The notes under the pieces: model-generated
Database searches by the model: none
Seen by the model: the letters and a program-made list of their open reading frames with translations, nothing else
What the model was told of the DNA's origin: nothing
Assembly (NCBI GenBank): GCA_949358305.1
Contig: OX442324.1
Location: forward strand, 5,089,575 to 5,153,574
Source: Strigamia acuminata
Lineage: Eukaryota > Arthropoda > Chilopoda > Geophilomorpha > Linotaeniidae
DNA length: 64,000 bases
Reading direction: 5' to 3'
Part shown: in pieces, positions 25,674 to 38,287 of the stretch
Layout of the letters: each line of letters begins with the position of its first letter
How positions within the stretch are numbered: the stretch's first letter is position 1
Program-made: the position numbers and the translations under genes

Positions 25674-28600
25674 TTGTGGAGTGAAAAAATCTGAAAAATG
25701 AAATCTCATGCCAAGACCTTCAAAGTGTATACAGTGAGTGAGGGAAGTATAAGTGTTAAGAAAGTATCGAATTTAATTGTATTAATTAATTAATATAAAA
25801 ACCAACACAAAACAGAAATGAATAAAAAACGATAGGTATATAAAAAGCGGTCAAATCAAAACCAAATTCTCATTCTAAAACATTCAGTAAGAAAATTAAT
25901 AAAAATTATTAACTTTTTTACATACTCTCCTATCCTATAATACAGACATTTGTTGTTCACATGAAAAAGAAAAAAAGATGAAGATAAAAAAAATTAAAGA
26001 AAAACAATAATTTAATAATCATGTTCAATATGTATAATGAATTTATATTTGTGTATTCCAAAATCAAATAACGGTAATATTTACCAATTCCGCCATTCCC
26101 AATATTTTGCTATACGACGATTGATTTGCAGCACACGTCAATAACTCCGTCCGACTCAACAATATTATGTAATCTGTGACCTTTTCATACGCTTCACTGT
26201 CCAGCATCTATGCGAAAACACAACATAAATTAACGTTAATCCCCAAATAAACAACAATTCACTCACTTTAATAAATTCTGGTAAATCGTGGCCATAATAT
26301 CTGGCTTGATGAGCATTTGATGCTGTCAAATGAAGTAAGTAATCATTTCGAGCTGCAGTAGCTTTAATGTCACACGCTTCGGCCTTGGTTGAAAACTACA
26401 TTCAAAATTCAAACACAATCAATTAATTCCTTCCATTTGTTTTCTTTTCTAACCTTAGCGCTATTCTTTTGAAGTGATGCTTTGCTTTGGAATAAAAATC
26501 CTTTTTTTCTTTGCAATCTGTACAAACATGTTGAAATTTACCTTCATTTTTGTATTTATTATTTAAAAAACAATCAATAAAAATCATTTACTTTTCTTCA
26601 GCATTGTGTGCTTTTTCTCTCGCATCATGAGCGACGTGTTCTTCTTCAAAATAAGTTTTCTTGGCCTTGTCTAAATCTCTCACTGAAGCCTGGACTTCTT
26701 CATGCACTCTTTGCAAATGATCAAAGCACTGTTTTTTAAGAAATATTAATTAATCAATTATTTTTCCCACTTTTCTTTCTTTCTCAAAACCATCACCACA
26801 ATACCTTTTTTGCAACATAAACTTTATTCAATTTGAGTGCTTTTGCACTTTCAGATATTTGATGATGGTAAACATCAGCGGCAGCTAATCTCGCTTTCGC
26901 TAATTTCTCATTTTCATCCAGAAGAGTTCTCCACAACGTAAACACGGTTCTAAGACATAAACACGTACAATTATAATAATACAAAACATGATGTAAAACT
27001 ACCTTATAGAATACCTTCTTTCTTGCCCATCAGCGCTTTTAATTTCAGGTAAAATTGGAATTTTCTTTTGAAGAAACGAAAGTGATAGTTTGAGAAGTGA
27101 CTGGCATAAAAACAAAACAAATAATTAATTACCAGTATTTATTTCAACGTATAAAAAAGCTATTGTCGTCCTGTGGGATCCCGAAGCTAAACCCAGCATG
27201 ATAAAAATGAGATGAGACGAGACGAGATGAGATGTCAACTACAGCAGTTGAAACCATGTCGACAACTGAACGTTATTATTCGACAATGCTACAATGTGTA
27301 CACAAGAAATGTACAGAACCCTAGAGGTGACATTCAGATAGGACAGAAATCTCAAGATAAAGATGGATTATCTTGAAATATACGTCTTGAACATGTCGAT
27401 TTTAATTATCTGGAATGTCTTCTCCGGAGCTTCGTAGCAAGGTTTATTATTAATACTTGTCATCTCTTTTTACAGCTCAAAAACAATATTTTGTTGCCAT
27501 GGTAGCAACAACACAATTATAGGCCTGGCTTAGCGAGCAAGACACGTAGAGATACAGAAAAGCTAGTATATCGCATAAAGTGCAAATTTCATAATGGAAA
27601 TTGTGCAATGCTGCTCAAAGACTTTAGGATATCTTTTTTATTTTAGATCTAAAGTTATAAGCTCGACTTCACTTCACGGCAAACGTGCATTATGAAAAGC
27701 CAACTTTAAAGCGGGCAATGTGAAATTGTTTATGAAAACAAGTTGTTAATACATTTTTAAAAAAAAAATACAACTTACGTCTGCGTATGTTTTCTCAATC
27801 GCTGATCTCTGTTTGGTAAAATTTCTAAAACATAAATACAAAAATAAAAATACAAAAACACACAAACAGCAATTGGTAAAATGTAAACAACCGCAGATGA
27901 TGTTGAAACTGTCCTTGAAAATATAAGATTTCGTTAAAGAATACAGGAAAAAGAAGAAAACATGGACATTTGCAGACAAGCCCAATTGGAAAGAAGCCAA
28001 ATGTAACGATATTTATGTAGCTCGTTTTATAATTAAAGTAAACAGAATAGAGCGAGAAAAAAAATGAGATGTGTTTAAAAATTAAAAATTAATTTTTAAA
28101 TTACCGTTAATGTAATTTATTACATGAAATACAATACATTCCCAACGCGACTAGAATTTGCACAGAAAAATCAATCAATAATAAATCAAGATGTGTGAAT
28201 AAAAGAAATTTCCTTTTTATAAATCACTATGTTTTTATTCCACAATTTAATTATTGCATGATATGTCAATAAAAGATTATTTAGCTTTCAGGGTATACTA
28301 CCGATAGCACTTAGTTACAAAAATCGATATAAACCGTTTCAAACACATTATTTATTAATATTTCTTTCTTCTAAGCAAATAAAGCAGAAACATAAGAAAT
28401 TTTTCTAAATGCTGAAATTTGATCAAATTATTTGTTCTTTCATTTATTGGGGTCATTCACTGTTTGCTACTCCCCAAATTCATCGATCTCGGCTTTTTTT
28501 CACACAAACCAAGTGAGCAAATCAATTTTACTCTTACTCAACCATCACTTGAATTTTTTTCGGTGTAAATAAATAAAAATCAACAGTAAGTTAAAACCCG

Positions 28601-29129
28601 ATCCCATTGATTTCATTAAAATTGTAAAATATTTAAAATGTGTAAAAGTTTTTCTAGGAAACCAGAAATAAATTTTTTTTTTTAAATTTAAAAATAAAAT
28701 TAAAAATTAAAATATTTCTTTCACATATGCCATTTGACTCTAACGTACTGTGGTAACTTGTTACTCATCCATTTAATTCATCATTGGTCAAACAAATTGT
28801 AATCTTAAACTGATAGTGTTTCGTGTAGCAATTATTTCCATTGCGGTGTTATATTTGAAAAGCATCAATTAAATGTCAACTAAAAATCAACAAAAATGTC
28901 TTTATATCCAATTGATTAACGAATCTTACCTGAGATCTTCGAGTAAATCGCACTCTTGTTGGTGTTTGGACTGGAGCTTAGACAAGTGCTCGTTGTGAAT
29001 AACGCGTAGTGCAATCGCAGCTTTCGTGCCCTGATTCGAGCGAATCAAAGGTTAATTCACGCGTTTAATCGTTAAAAACAAAAGGAAATTTCTTGATAAG
29101 AAACAAACCTTTCTCGGGGGTGGCTGCAT
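22076..29129 (-). CDS. FCHSD2: FCH and double SH3 domains protein (nervous wreck family)
   Basis: Membrane-bending F-BAR adaptor of endocytosis and actin assembly. Twenty exons close in phase for 958 residues (human FCHSD2 about 740). In order they are 29109-29129, 28930-29030, 27779-27824, 27015-27100, 26805-26949, 26592-26728, 26454-26517, 26267-26395, 26085-26207, 25427-25522, 25203-25358, 25056-25133, 24827-24997, 24520-24756, 23858-24164, 23523-23731, 23315-23450, 23105-23248, 22744-22805 and 22076-22504. The start MQPPPRK equals human FCHSD2. F-BAR spans about residues 8-420. SH3-1 begins at ALYNYE-like VLYNYEAQNPDE (about 525-575) and SH3-2 at [15 protein letters not shown] (about 637-695). 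A long acidic, proline-rich tail follows ([12 protein letters not shown]). The intron between exons 14 and 15 has a GC donor. The tail is longer than in vertebrates and poorly conserved. Confidence 0.95.
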
Positions 29130-30068
29130 CGTGTCAAAATTGTCCTAAACCAAGCAGAGACCGAAGACACACGTTAGTTGCAGCGCGGAGGAGCCGCCAT
29201 TTTTGCCCCGTTCGCACTGAAGCGCGATCGATAGTTTTGTTCGTGAATATCTTAAAGACGATATAAGAAATAACTACATGCACGTGTTATTTTTAAACTT
29301 TTATTGTAATAATTGTATGTTCTAATAAAACCATTCACACAATCATTTATATACAATTACAACAAATCAAAATCATTTTTAAGTTGATCAAAAACGAAAA
29401 AGAATAAAAAAAAAATCATCCATTTAATATTAAAGTGATCAAATAAAACATAATCAATGCCGAAATAAAGTCTATCCTTATTACATTATAATCATACCTT
29501 CTATACAACAAACCGTAATTATCACACAGTGATTACCATACATTAAATTGCAATAAATAATACTTTTTTTTTCCAAAATTAAAAAATGACTAAATTCAAC
29601 TTTATTCTTTAAAAAAATTGTACTAAATTAATGGCACTAGGTTGCATGTGTTGATAAATACATTTCCCTCACTTTGAACTATTCACAACCTTTTTCTTCA
29701 TTTTTAAATGACTATAAAAGAATTAAAATAAAATAAATACAAACAAACAAACAAACAAACAAACTTCATAGTTATTCCTCGTAATAAAATACATTATTAT
29801 TACACTACATAAAATAAAATATTATATTACAATAAAATTTAATTTAATTTAAAAAAAAAATTAATATAAATAATTAAATTTGAAAAGATTCATAAAGCTA
29901 CAAATGAAATCTACTCATTTTATTATTTTATTTTTAAAAATCACAATTTTTCTCTTCCTCTCCCTACCGTAATAAAATTTTACAGCATTAAACAATCATT
30001 GGCTGAATGAATGTCATTAAAACAAACGAATCCAATGACGAATAAAAAAAATCCTAATGTTTTGACAG
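29130..30068. other. Intergenic between FCHSD2 promoter and RING ligase 3' end
   Basis: Next to the FCHSD2 start, 29180-29235 is GC-rich and carries a YY1-like GCCGCCATTTTT. The rest is AT-rich, with (CAAA)n near 29745-29765, probably 3' UTR of the upstream RING gene. No coding exon is seen. Confidence 0.55.
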
Positions 30069-32863
30069 TCACGTCTTACTCGGCTTTAAAAATGTCTCAA
30101 TTGGTGAATCTGTTGAAGGCGATGGTGTCGACATATTCGAATCACTTTCAGCATCTTAAAATAAAAATAAATAAATATTTTTTTTTAAACAAGAAAAAAT
30201 AGATGGTAAAAAAGAGAAACAACTTTAAATTACTTACTACTATTTCTATTCCCAAGTGAAGTTCCTTCTCCGGGATCCGAGTACGTTTCCGACGTTGATT
30301 CTAAATTTGAAGAGGCAGCAGCTGCAGCAGCCGTCTCTTCTTGTAAACCAGTAGACTCAATAAGTGCAACCACAGCGTGAGGAAACGTGTCAGATTCGTG
30401 CTCTCCGCTCAAACTACCCGCCGCATCTTCAAATTCCACTTGTATTATACTCTCTTGACTACCTACACACTGAAATAACACATTTATATTTATTTTAAAT
30501 TCCATCAAACGCAAAAAAAAATGATAATTTCTTACCGCCAACCCGTAAAATCTCAAAATGTCCATTTTACACATTGGACAAGTCCGTTGCTCCAACAACC
30601 ATGGATCAACGCATGATTTGTGAAAAACATGTCTATAAAAATAATTTATTCAACAAAATTCCAAGTACTAAAAAAAACAAATGCTACTTCTTACTTGCAT
30701 GGAAGTGTGCGAACGACATCCGATGGTTTATATGGCTCAATACAAACGGCACAACATTCATTATCACCAACTGTTTCCTATAAAAAAATTAATAAAGCGA
30801 TAATAAATAATTAAAAATAGAAATAGCTTTAAAAGAAAAAAATTAAAAGGGTTAAAACTTTCCACAATTTATTTAAGGTTTATTAGCGAGCAAGTAAACA
30901 AACTGTTATTGGACAATACCTGATCACCTGCTTTAATGTTCTTGACTGGGATCTTAGCCAAGGCCTTCTTAGCTGCATTACAAAGACGTCTCTAAGGAAA
31001 CGGACAAATAAAAATAAGTCAACCAAAGAAATATATAAATTCAATTATCTTTATTCGACACATCAAAAAAAAAAATCAATGCTTTTTCTTGGGATGTTGC
31101 ACGCAATTGATTTAAAATTCAAAACAAATTAAGCAATACCTTTCGCTACATGTAATCTTAGAAGATAACTAACCACCGTATTTCCTCTTTAATTGTAATA
31201 CACCTTTTGGACAGTGCATCTAATTGCTACTCCGTAATTTACAATTTATTTTTGGAATATATTTGAGTGTGACGAAGAGAAAAGAAAAACAAAGTTTTGC
31301 GAATTTGGATATCAGAGGATACTCGGGGGAGAAAAAAATCTATACTTATTAATATTTGTCTACGTATTAACACCCACACAAAGATCACTGACTTCATAAT
31401 GTCATGTCACTTATCGATTGTATTTTACGACACAGCTTTATGCGCAAAAAAGGAAATATGTTTTAAGGAAAATAAATTCCAACACGATATGCTTACCGCA
31501 AGTTGATCTTTTGCATGAATATAGCGAAAGCGCTGTACGTAATAAAAGACGAGCCAGGCGAGGGAAAAGACCATGAGCACGATGAATGAGATGGACATAA
31601 AAAGCACAGTGGTGCGATTAATATTTGTTCTTGGTGGTCGGTAGGATCCGACTGTCACGGAAAGGTAGACCCGTGTCCCGTTGGACAAGAGCGAAGCCAT
31701 CTCGTCGCCTTTTTCTTGAGCAATAAAAATCGCCACTATATTGGGCACTGAAAGAAAATGTGTGGAAATTAATTAATTTACAAGACAAAAGATACAACTC
31801 AATATTCATCGACGCGATTCATTAAATTAATATAATTTCTTTTAATTTAATCGCTTTGTTTTCCTCGAATGCTCAATGGATTATTTACATGTAGTAATGT
31901 AATTTAAGTGAATTTTTTAGCTGGTGGTTCTCAAGTTCACTTTTTTTTTCTTTTTTTTTTTTTTTTCCTCCCAATGTATCGCAATTCCAGACAACAATTC
32001 ATTTCAACTTTCAGTGCAGAAATAATTTAAGTTTGGTGAAATGTTATTAGATACGGTACAGATGGAAATAACAAGTTTTCTCCAAAGCGCTCTACCGATA
32101 TAAACGGTAAACAATTTTCAATGACTCAGACAGCTGCGGCGAAACAAAAATTCACAAATTCCTGCTAATTAATTTTATTCGCCAGATAATCTAGCGCAAT
32201 TAGTTAAAACCCATCAAAGTTTTGATCAACTTTCGTTTCATTGGATGACAAACACTCAAAATAGATGTCGTACCAAGGCCAAAATGGCCGCTCCAGCACG
32301 ACCTAAGAGCGATGAAAATAATTTTTAAAAAAATCGACTCTTATTTCTAAACAGACACTCCCACACATGATTAATGAAATAAATACAAATTACTCTCTAC
32401 CTAACTGACCTTTATGAGCCATTTTACGTAGCACAGCTTCTTCGTTGTCACCAGCGTGATCATTGTAAACAACAACTCCCGACGCATTGCTATGGAACGA
32501 ATTGAGAATTTTCGTTTGAAAATTGCAACTTCCACGTTTGATTAAAGCTATCCACGGCTCCTGCGGAATGGGGTTTTCGAATGGATAATCACAACCCATG
32601 TTCGACGTTCCATTGCGGCTTTTAACGTGAACTAGGAGTCCGTACGACGAATCAATTCGTCCGCTGCTAAACATGCCAATTTCGGACTTTTCCGTGTGCA
32701 ACTTTCCCGTCCACGGATCAATGTACGTTAAATTTACCAGTGCCATCGTTGTGTCTTCCGCTTCGAACGTTGCAAAGTCCCCAAACGTGAAAGTGTCCAT
32801 TTGAAAAAGAATAAATAACAACGGTATTCCGCTTCGCCATTCCGTTCGCATACTCATGTTCAT
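30069..32863 (-). CDS. Goliath-type PA-TM-RING E3 ubiquitin ligase (RNF130/RNF150-like)
   Basis: Single-pass endosomal E3 ubiquitin ligase. Seven exons close in phase for 424 residues: 32410-32863, 31497-31747, 30920-30991, 30695-30777, 30536-30632, 30238-30469 and 30069-30154. Order: hydrophobic signal peptide (GIPLLFILF), lumenal PA domain (about 60-180; [28 protein letters not shown]), TM (about 198-222; [20 protein letters not shown], close to human RNF130), the [15 protein letters not shown] linker, and a RING-H2 (about 267-309; [26 protein letters not shown]) with all eight ligands. A Ser/Ala-rich tail follows. The first ATG (MNMSMR) was chosen; a third ATG two codons on is equally possible. 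The family assignment is firm, but I cannot separate RNF130 from RNF150. Confidence 0.94.
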
Positions 32864-33718
32864 TTGCTGCAGTTCCGTTCGGTAAAACAAACCCCTGGAT
32901 AATAAAACTCACTTGAATTGTTTCGGTAATTTTTTCTTCGATCACCTGAGATCAATTGCTCCCTCTTGTTTCTTTCCTGCCATTCTGTTCCACCTGCAGG
33001 TTTCAGTTGTGTTTATATGAGGTATAACAAATGACGTCACTATGACGGTATGCCCTTGCCCATGTGAATGTTGACGACGATATTAGCGGCATTGATGAAC
33101 GTTCTTGAAATTTTGTTTATGTATTTTACTTCACATATCGTTGATGCTAATTTCAAACGATTCGTGTGCGATCGTTGCAGCTAATGTTTATTCAATTTCC
33201 GAATTATAGTTGCAAAGTTCGATGCTTTTTGTTTGGAATAAAATAAACCCAAATTAGTAACTCTCTGACAAGGTCGAATATGACGCACTCCTGCCCATTT
33301 AATTTTCAAGAAAATAAAATTTACCCTTGTAAATAAAGGCTATATGCACAAGAAATTTAGGCTAAAAAAGTAGATATATTTATTTGCAAGTTATTTTTTG
33401 AGGATTACTTACATATAATAAACGAAAAATTCCTTTCAACTCACATGCTTTTTTTAAAAAATAAAAACTTCACTTTATATATATGTATATATACACATTT
33501 TTGTTTATACATATGCTTTTACTTTTAACTTGATTTTCATTTCATAAATACACGATAATTACATAAAATCTTAAATTTGTAAATTTATTAATAACTAAAA
33601 GATGATACAAAGTCGAAGAACCATTACGAGTCAAAGTTAGAACGATATTTTAAAAAAATCATTCGCTTCATTATTGACAGCTTACAAATTAAAACACTTG
33701 AGCTTGAACTCGAAAACC
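32864..33718. other. Intergenic: RING ligase promoter and ANKLE2 3' flank
   Basis: A full CRE palindrome TGACGTCA sits at 33032-33039, about 170 bp before the RING gene start. The remaining sequence is AT-rich without coding character; its distal half probably includes the ANKLE2 3' UTR. Confidence 0.5.
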
Positions 33719-35946
33719 CTAATCTTGAAACAAATCGGGAAACTGCAAGTCATTTCCATTATTCTTAGCCAGAAATGGGTTGAAATGTGATACCCTATCC
33801 AAAAATGCTTTCTTATTCTTATAAGAACAGGATGGCGTGCTGGTTAAAGGATGATCCAAATTACGAATACTAATGGAGCGTAGAGGATGAAATGAATCTG
33901 AAAAACTGCAACAACAAAACACCACCAAAAAATACGTTAAATCACTTGACCACTTCTTTTTTTGCACAATCGACCAACCTTTCTCCTTGATCCTGTTTGC
34001 GAGTACTCATAAAAAACTTCCATCGATGAATATTCGGATACAAAATCGGATCCACATTCCCCATCTCGATTGCGCGCATCACATCAACGTCGATTTTAGA
34101 AGGCGCTCCGGTCCCTTCTATGTAAACCGCAAGACCTTCGTCCGGTGTCCACGCCTCGCCCACTGAACTGCTTCTGCACAAATCAGCAGACGCATCTGAA
34201 GCTGCCGATTTCCACAAAGATGGCGCCTCCCCACCGCCCACGCTTTGCTTAGATACTTGAAAAACAACAACAAAAATTATTAATAGCTAAACAATCATAA
34301 TGATCAAAAGGAAAACAAACCATTTATCGGTTTCGAAGGACTTCCTTTCGTGCCCACCCACGAATCATCATTGAAAACGTTATCAAATTCGTCTTCCATT
34401 TTAAAAGCGGTCCAATCACATAAACAGTCCCTTTTAGCAGCCAAGTCTTCGACCTCTTCTTCTTCTTCCGCCATGGATGTCACAGACAACATGTGTATCA
34501 TGCATTTTAAATGGCTGGCGATAATAGTAACCAAGTTCTTATTTCTTCTCTTTTTCGCTCTCTGCACTCGTTCGTTGCAATCCATCTCGTCGTCCGAAAT
34601 ATCGGACAACACGACCAACTCTGCATCCGGCAGAGTCAAAATTCGAAAAAAATAGTTCACACCGGTGTCGTCGTTCGCACCGACGCATCAACGCATCCAT
34701 GGCAAATGATGTGTTGGTATCTTGAAATGATATTGGTCCTGACTGGCAGCGCATGCGTCAAGGGCATATGCACAAGGAATTACTAATACCAGAGTTGATA
34801 GGAGAATTGAGGTCCAATGAAGAGCTGCCGCTGTCCAAATGGAGGTTGGGTAAAGCTTGGCAAAGCGAACCGATGCCGTCGCTCGAACTGTTCAGATTCA
34901 AGTCTTGACAAGAGTCCACTCCTTTATCTGAAAGCCGCTTGTTGTTTTTCTCTTCCATGATTTCGTTATATTTGTTTTTCAGGTGCTGTTCTAATTTGCC
35001 CAGGCCGTCTGGTTTCGACAGATCGCAATAAGATTTCAGGAAAGGCCAGAATTCCGACCAGCCGACGTGCATCGAACTTGCCAACTCTCTCCCGACTCGT
35101 TCGAGGCTCCTTTCAATGTCTGACAAGCGCACGTTGCTTATTCGGTTCAATTTTGACCTGTTCGGAGTTGAAATCTTCTTGTGGAACTCGAAAGCTTGAG
35201 TTGGCGACATGGGGCCAGCGTACGCTTTGACTGTTAACGGCAAATCGATTGGATTGTCCAAACAATCTCTCGGTAGTAATGGTTTTTTGAAGTTCGGCGA
35301 CCACGGCTCTCCGATAGAAGGAAGCTTAGTGTTATCAATGCTGCCCAACACGGGAACGTAGAATCGATCTGTTAAAAAAAAAAAACACGTACATTAGTAA
35401 GTAAAGTTGAAATTAGAATAAAGTGTTGTTGTTGTTACCGTGGAAACAATCCTCAATGGAAGATTTTAGCTCGGACGTTTCGTTTGGCCATCGCGTGCAG
35501 AATGGATGGCATACGAGTAAATGAACGATTTGTAAGCATCCGAACTTTGAAGCAAAATGCAGTGGAGTTTCACACAAACCCTTGTCAGGTGTGTTCAGGT
35601 ACAAGTCGGTAAGGAAGTGAATGCGCTGTAAACATGTCGCCACGTTATCGTCGCTATACAGAAGTTGCATAAATTTCTCGCTTTCAACGATGCTCAATAT
35701 CACTCTGGCGATTTCACTTTGTTTCATCTTCGCAGACACGTGCAACGCATTGTATCTTGAACCTTCTTTCAACACTGTCGGCCCATCGCCGGAACTGACG
35801 AGAAATCGAGGATTAGACCACACAGTCTCGATGACATTTTCAATATCGCCACATTCGATTGCTTTGCGAAGTTTCACCAGATCCTGATTTCTTGGTACAC
35901 GAAAAGCTCCTAAAATCTTTTCTCCAGGCTGGGCGGCTGTAGAAAA

Positions 35947-35983
<37 letters not shown>

Positions 35984-37522
35984 AATTTAAATTCAAAACA
36001 AATTTTCGGAGTTGCAAGGTTACATGATACGAGCAGTTTGAAATTTATTTATTCTTGGTTTTGTTTACAAATACTAAAAAAATCAAATTACTCGCCATGA
36101 AGGCCAGATTGTGTGGCAACTCATCATATTATTATAATCTTAAACCGCTTTCAAAAGGTTTATGCAAAACGTAAATAAATTACCCGAATTGACGTCTGAA
36201 CATCGACTCGTATTCGACCTGCTCGCTTTGATTATTCGAAAATTCCAACGCATCAGATTCGCTCCTGAATATCCTGAAACGCGCTCCTTTGCATTTCTTC
36301 AGCGCCTTCAATGCTTCTTTCTTGTCCGTGTAAACTTGAGAAATTTCTGCCACGTGAAAAAAAAAATAAAGATAAATAAACAAATAAATAAACAAACATT
36401 TTTTTTATCAATTCAAAAATTACACAACGAGCGAAATAATTTTTTTTTTCATCGAGTAACAACTTCAAACTAAAAATCCCTTTACAGCATGTTTGGTGCA
36501 CGTGCCCAAAAATTAAGGTTCGGCCAAATAAAGAAAAAAGAAAAAAGAAAGAAAGAAAGAAAAAATAAAGAAAAAATTAACTAAATATAAATTTCAGGAA
36601 AAACGGAAATTTCTCCATTCATTTATTTGCATTCAAGAGTAATTAAACTCACATCCGCAGTTACCGGATTATATTTTTAATTCCAACGGATGAATAAACC
36701 CTAGAAACAAGTCTTGACTGTAGGCGGAATAACAACTCGTGTAAATATTCATTTGGTTCTCTCGGCACTCTGCCAAGATCAAATAGACGCGGGTTTTGGT
36801 AATGACTCAACCAGCAGACCTTCTGGAATCCTTGTGGTTACGACTTATCACAAAAAGCAACAGACGTGCACAGTAATATACAAAATGAAAAAGTGAAATG
36901 AATACAGGAGCACCTAACAAGTGGAAGTTTTAAGCCATTCGCAATGGAAAAAATCGGAATAGAAAACCCTTTAAAGGTCGGTCGAAACTCATTTTTCTCG
37001 TGTCTGAAAAATAATTGTAATTCTTTTTGTTTTTTTAAATTAATTAATGGATCAATTCGAAATTTCATTTACCATCATCTTCGATTGAGGCACCGAGCGG
37101 GATGTTTATGCCGTAAAATAGCGTGCCCGATTCATTTTTGCTCGTCAAACTCTCGCTTTCCGGGCAGCCACGTTGCTGGTCGACGATAACCGACGGGATC
37201 TTTCTCTCTTGTGGTCATACATGAGTTTGGTGTAAACACGGTCAAGTGTGAAAGCGCCGTTGTGCGAGTTGGCAATTTCCGCATCGTGATCGCGATTGTT
37301 TTCACCTACTGATCTTTCAACAGCTGATTTTATTCTTTCGGGGCCCTTTATATCGCCATTTTGACTGTCATCGCAGTTGTGCTGAAGGAGCTTGTTACGT
37401 TTACTTTCGATCAAGTTTCTCGAATTGTCAGTTAGCGGTTTGATATTTTCAGCGAGTCCTTCTGCATGACTTTTCACTTGCGAGTCACCTGAATGCGGTG
37501 CATCTAGTCTGCCTTCTTCCAT
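33719..37522 (-). CDS. ANKLE2: Ankyrin repeat and LEM domain protein 2 homolog
   Basis: Nuclear-envelope/ER protein that controls BAF (BANF1) dephosphorylation at mitotic exit. Well-supported exons: 36184-36346, 35439-about 35930, 34784-35368, 34321-34620, 33979-34255 and 33719-33905. They carry YTDKKEALKALKKCKGARF (caulimovirus-viroplasmin-like domain), the ankyrin block (NALHVSAK; YLNTPDKGLCETPLHFASKFG), AYAGPMSPTQAFEFHK, LERVGRELASSM and the C-terminal VDPILYPNIHRWKFF, all matching human ANKLE2. The first exon (37070-37522) is less clear. From ATG 37522 the frame runs to a stop at 37145, but the conserved GTLFYGINIP just before exon 2 is in another frame. Exons 2 and 3 also do not join in phase with the obvious sites. 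No LEM domain or N-terminal membrane segment is recognisable. Confidence 0.88.
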
Positions 37523-38287
37523 TGTTTCTATTTAATCCGTCAGATTGCATCTCACATGGATTGGTGATTTTCAAAACGTTCACAAGTACACGCGTGGTAG
37601 AAAGAGATTAAATTTATGCTCCATGACAGTCGTTGTCAAGGCCGAGCTGTAAAACTGATTGTGATTGGCTAGTGTGCGGCTATTGCCTGCTGTTACATGC
37701 CGGTGTCACATGATCGCACGTGGTGCACGCAGCCAATAGAACATCGCGTATGAATGTCGTTGGGAATAAAATAAACATACATTTGACGTCAGCGAAAATG
37801 ATTTTTATTCATTTTCGTTGCTCGATAAATTGAACAGCTGATGAAACCAAAACAAATACTCGTTTTGTTGTTGACCAGATCTCTGCGTCAATAAAAATTA
37901 ATCCATAAAAAGCAAATAAACCTTTTTTTTTTTCTTTTTTTTTTTTGTGAAATACATGGCATTGAATTACGTAATTCGAGCGATCATATCAAATGGTGCG
38001 GGGAGGTGTGTTCGAGCATGTTGTAAACCCACCTACTTATCTACCTGATAAATGGAATAAGCACTAGTGTAAAACATCATGCCAATTGTAAAAGCACACA
38101 CAAAACCAACATACAAAAGGTTTGACACGTATGTTACCCCAGATTTTACTGACGATTTAGAAAAAAACAAAACGGTAATGCAAAACGTGCATTAGAATTG
38201 TTCAATGCGAGCAAACTTGCGCGCATTACATAATTGAAAGAAAGAAAAAAATTAATTAATTAATTCTTGTTCTTGGTATTCCTTCAG
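37523..38287. other. Shared 5' region of ANKLE2 (-) and VSP (+)
   Basis: This is a head-to-head intergenic region. It contains CCAAT at 37732, a CACGTG E-box near 37719 and a full CRE at 37784-37791. The first coding exon(s) of the voltage-sensing phosphatase must lie here or upstream, but I could not identify the start codon with confidence. Confidence 0.5.

Noticed and set aside
27161-27210. Possible 5S rRNA or tRNA fragment
   Set aside because: The GGGATCCC and GC-rich patch does not match the 5S consensus or tRNA A/B boxes when read on either strand.
30500-30800. Possible separate + strand genes overlapping the RING exons
   Set aside because: Both ORFs are antisense to exons that encode all eight RING ligands in phase.
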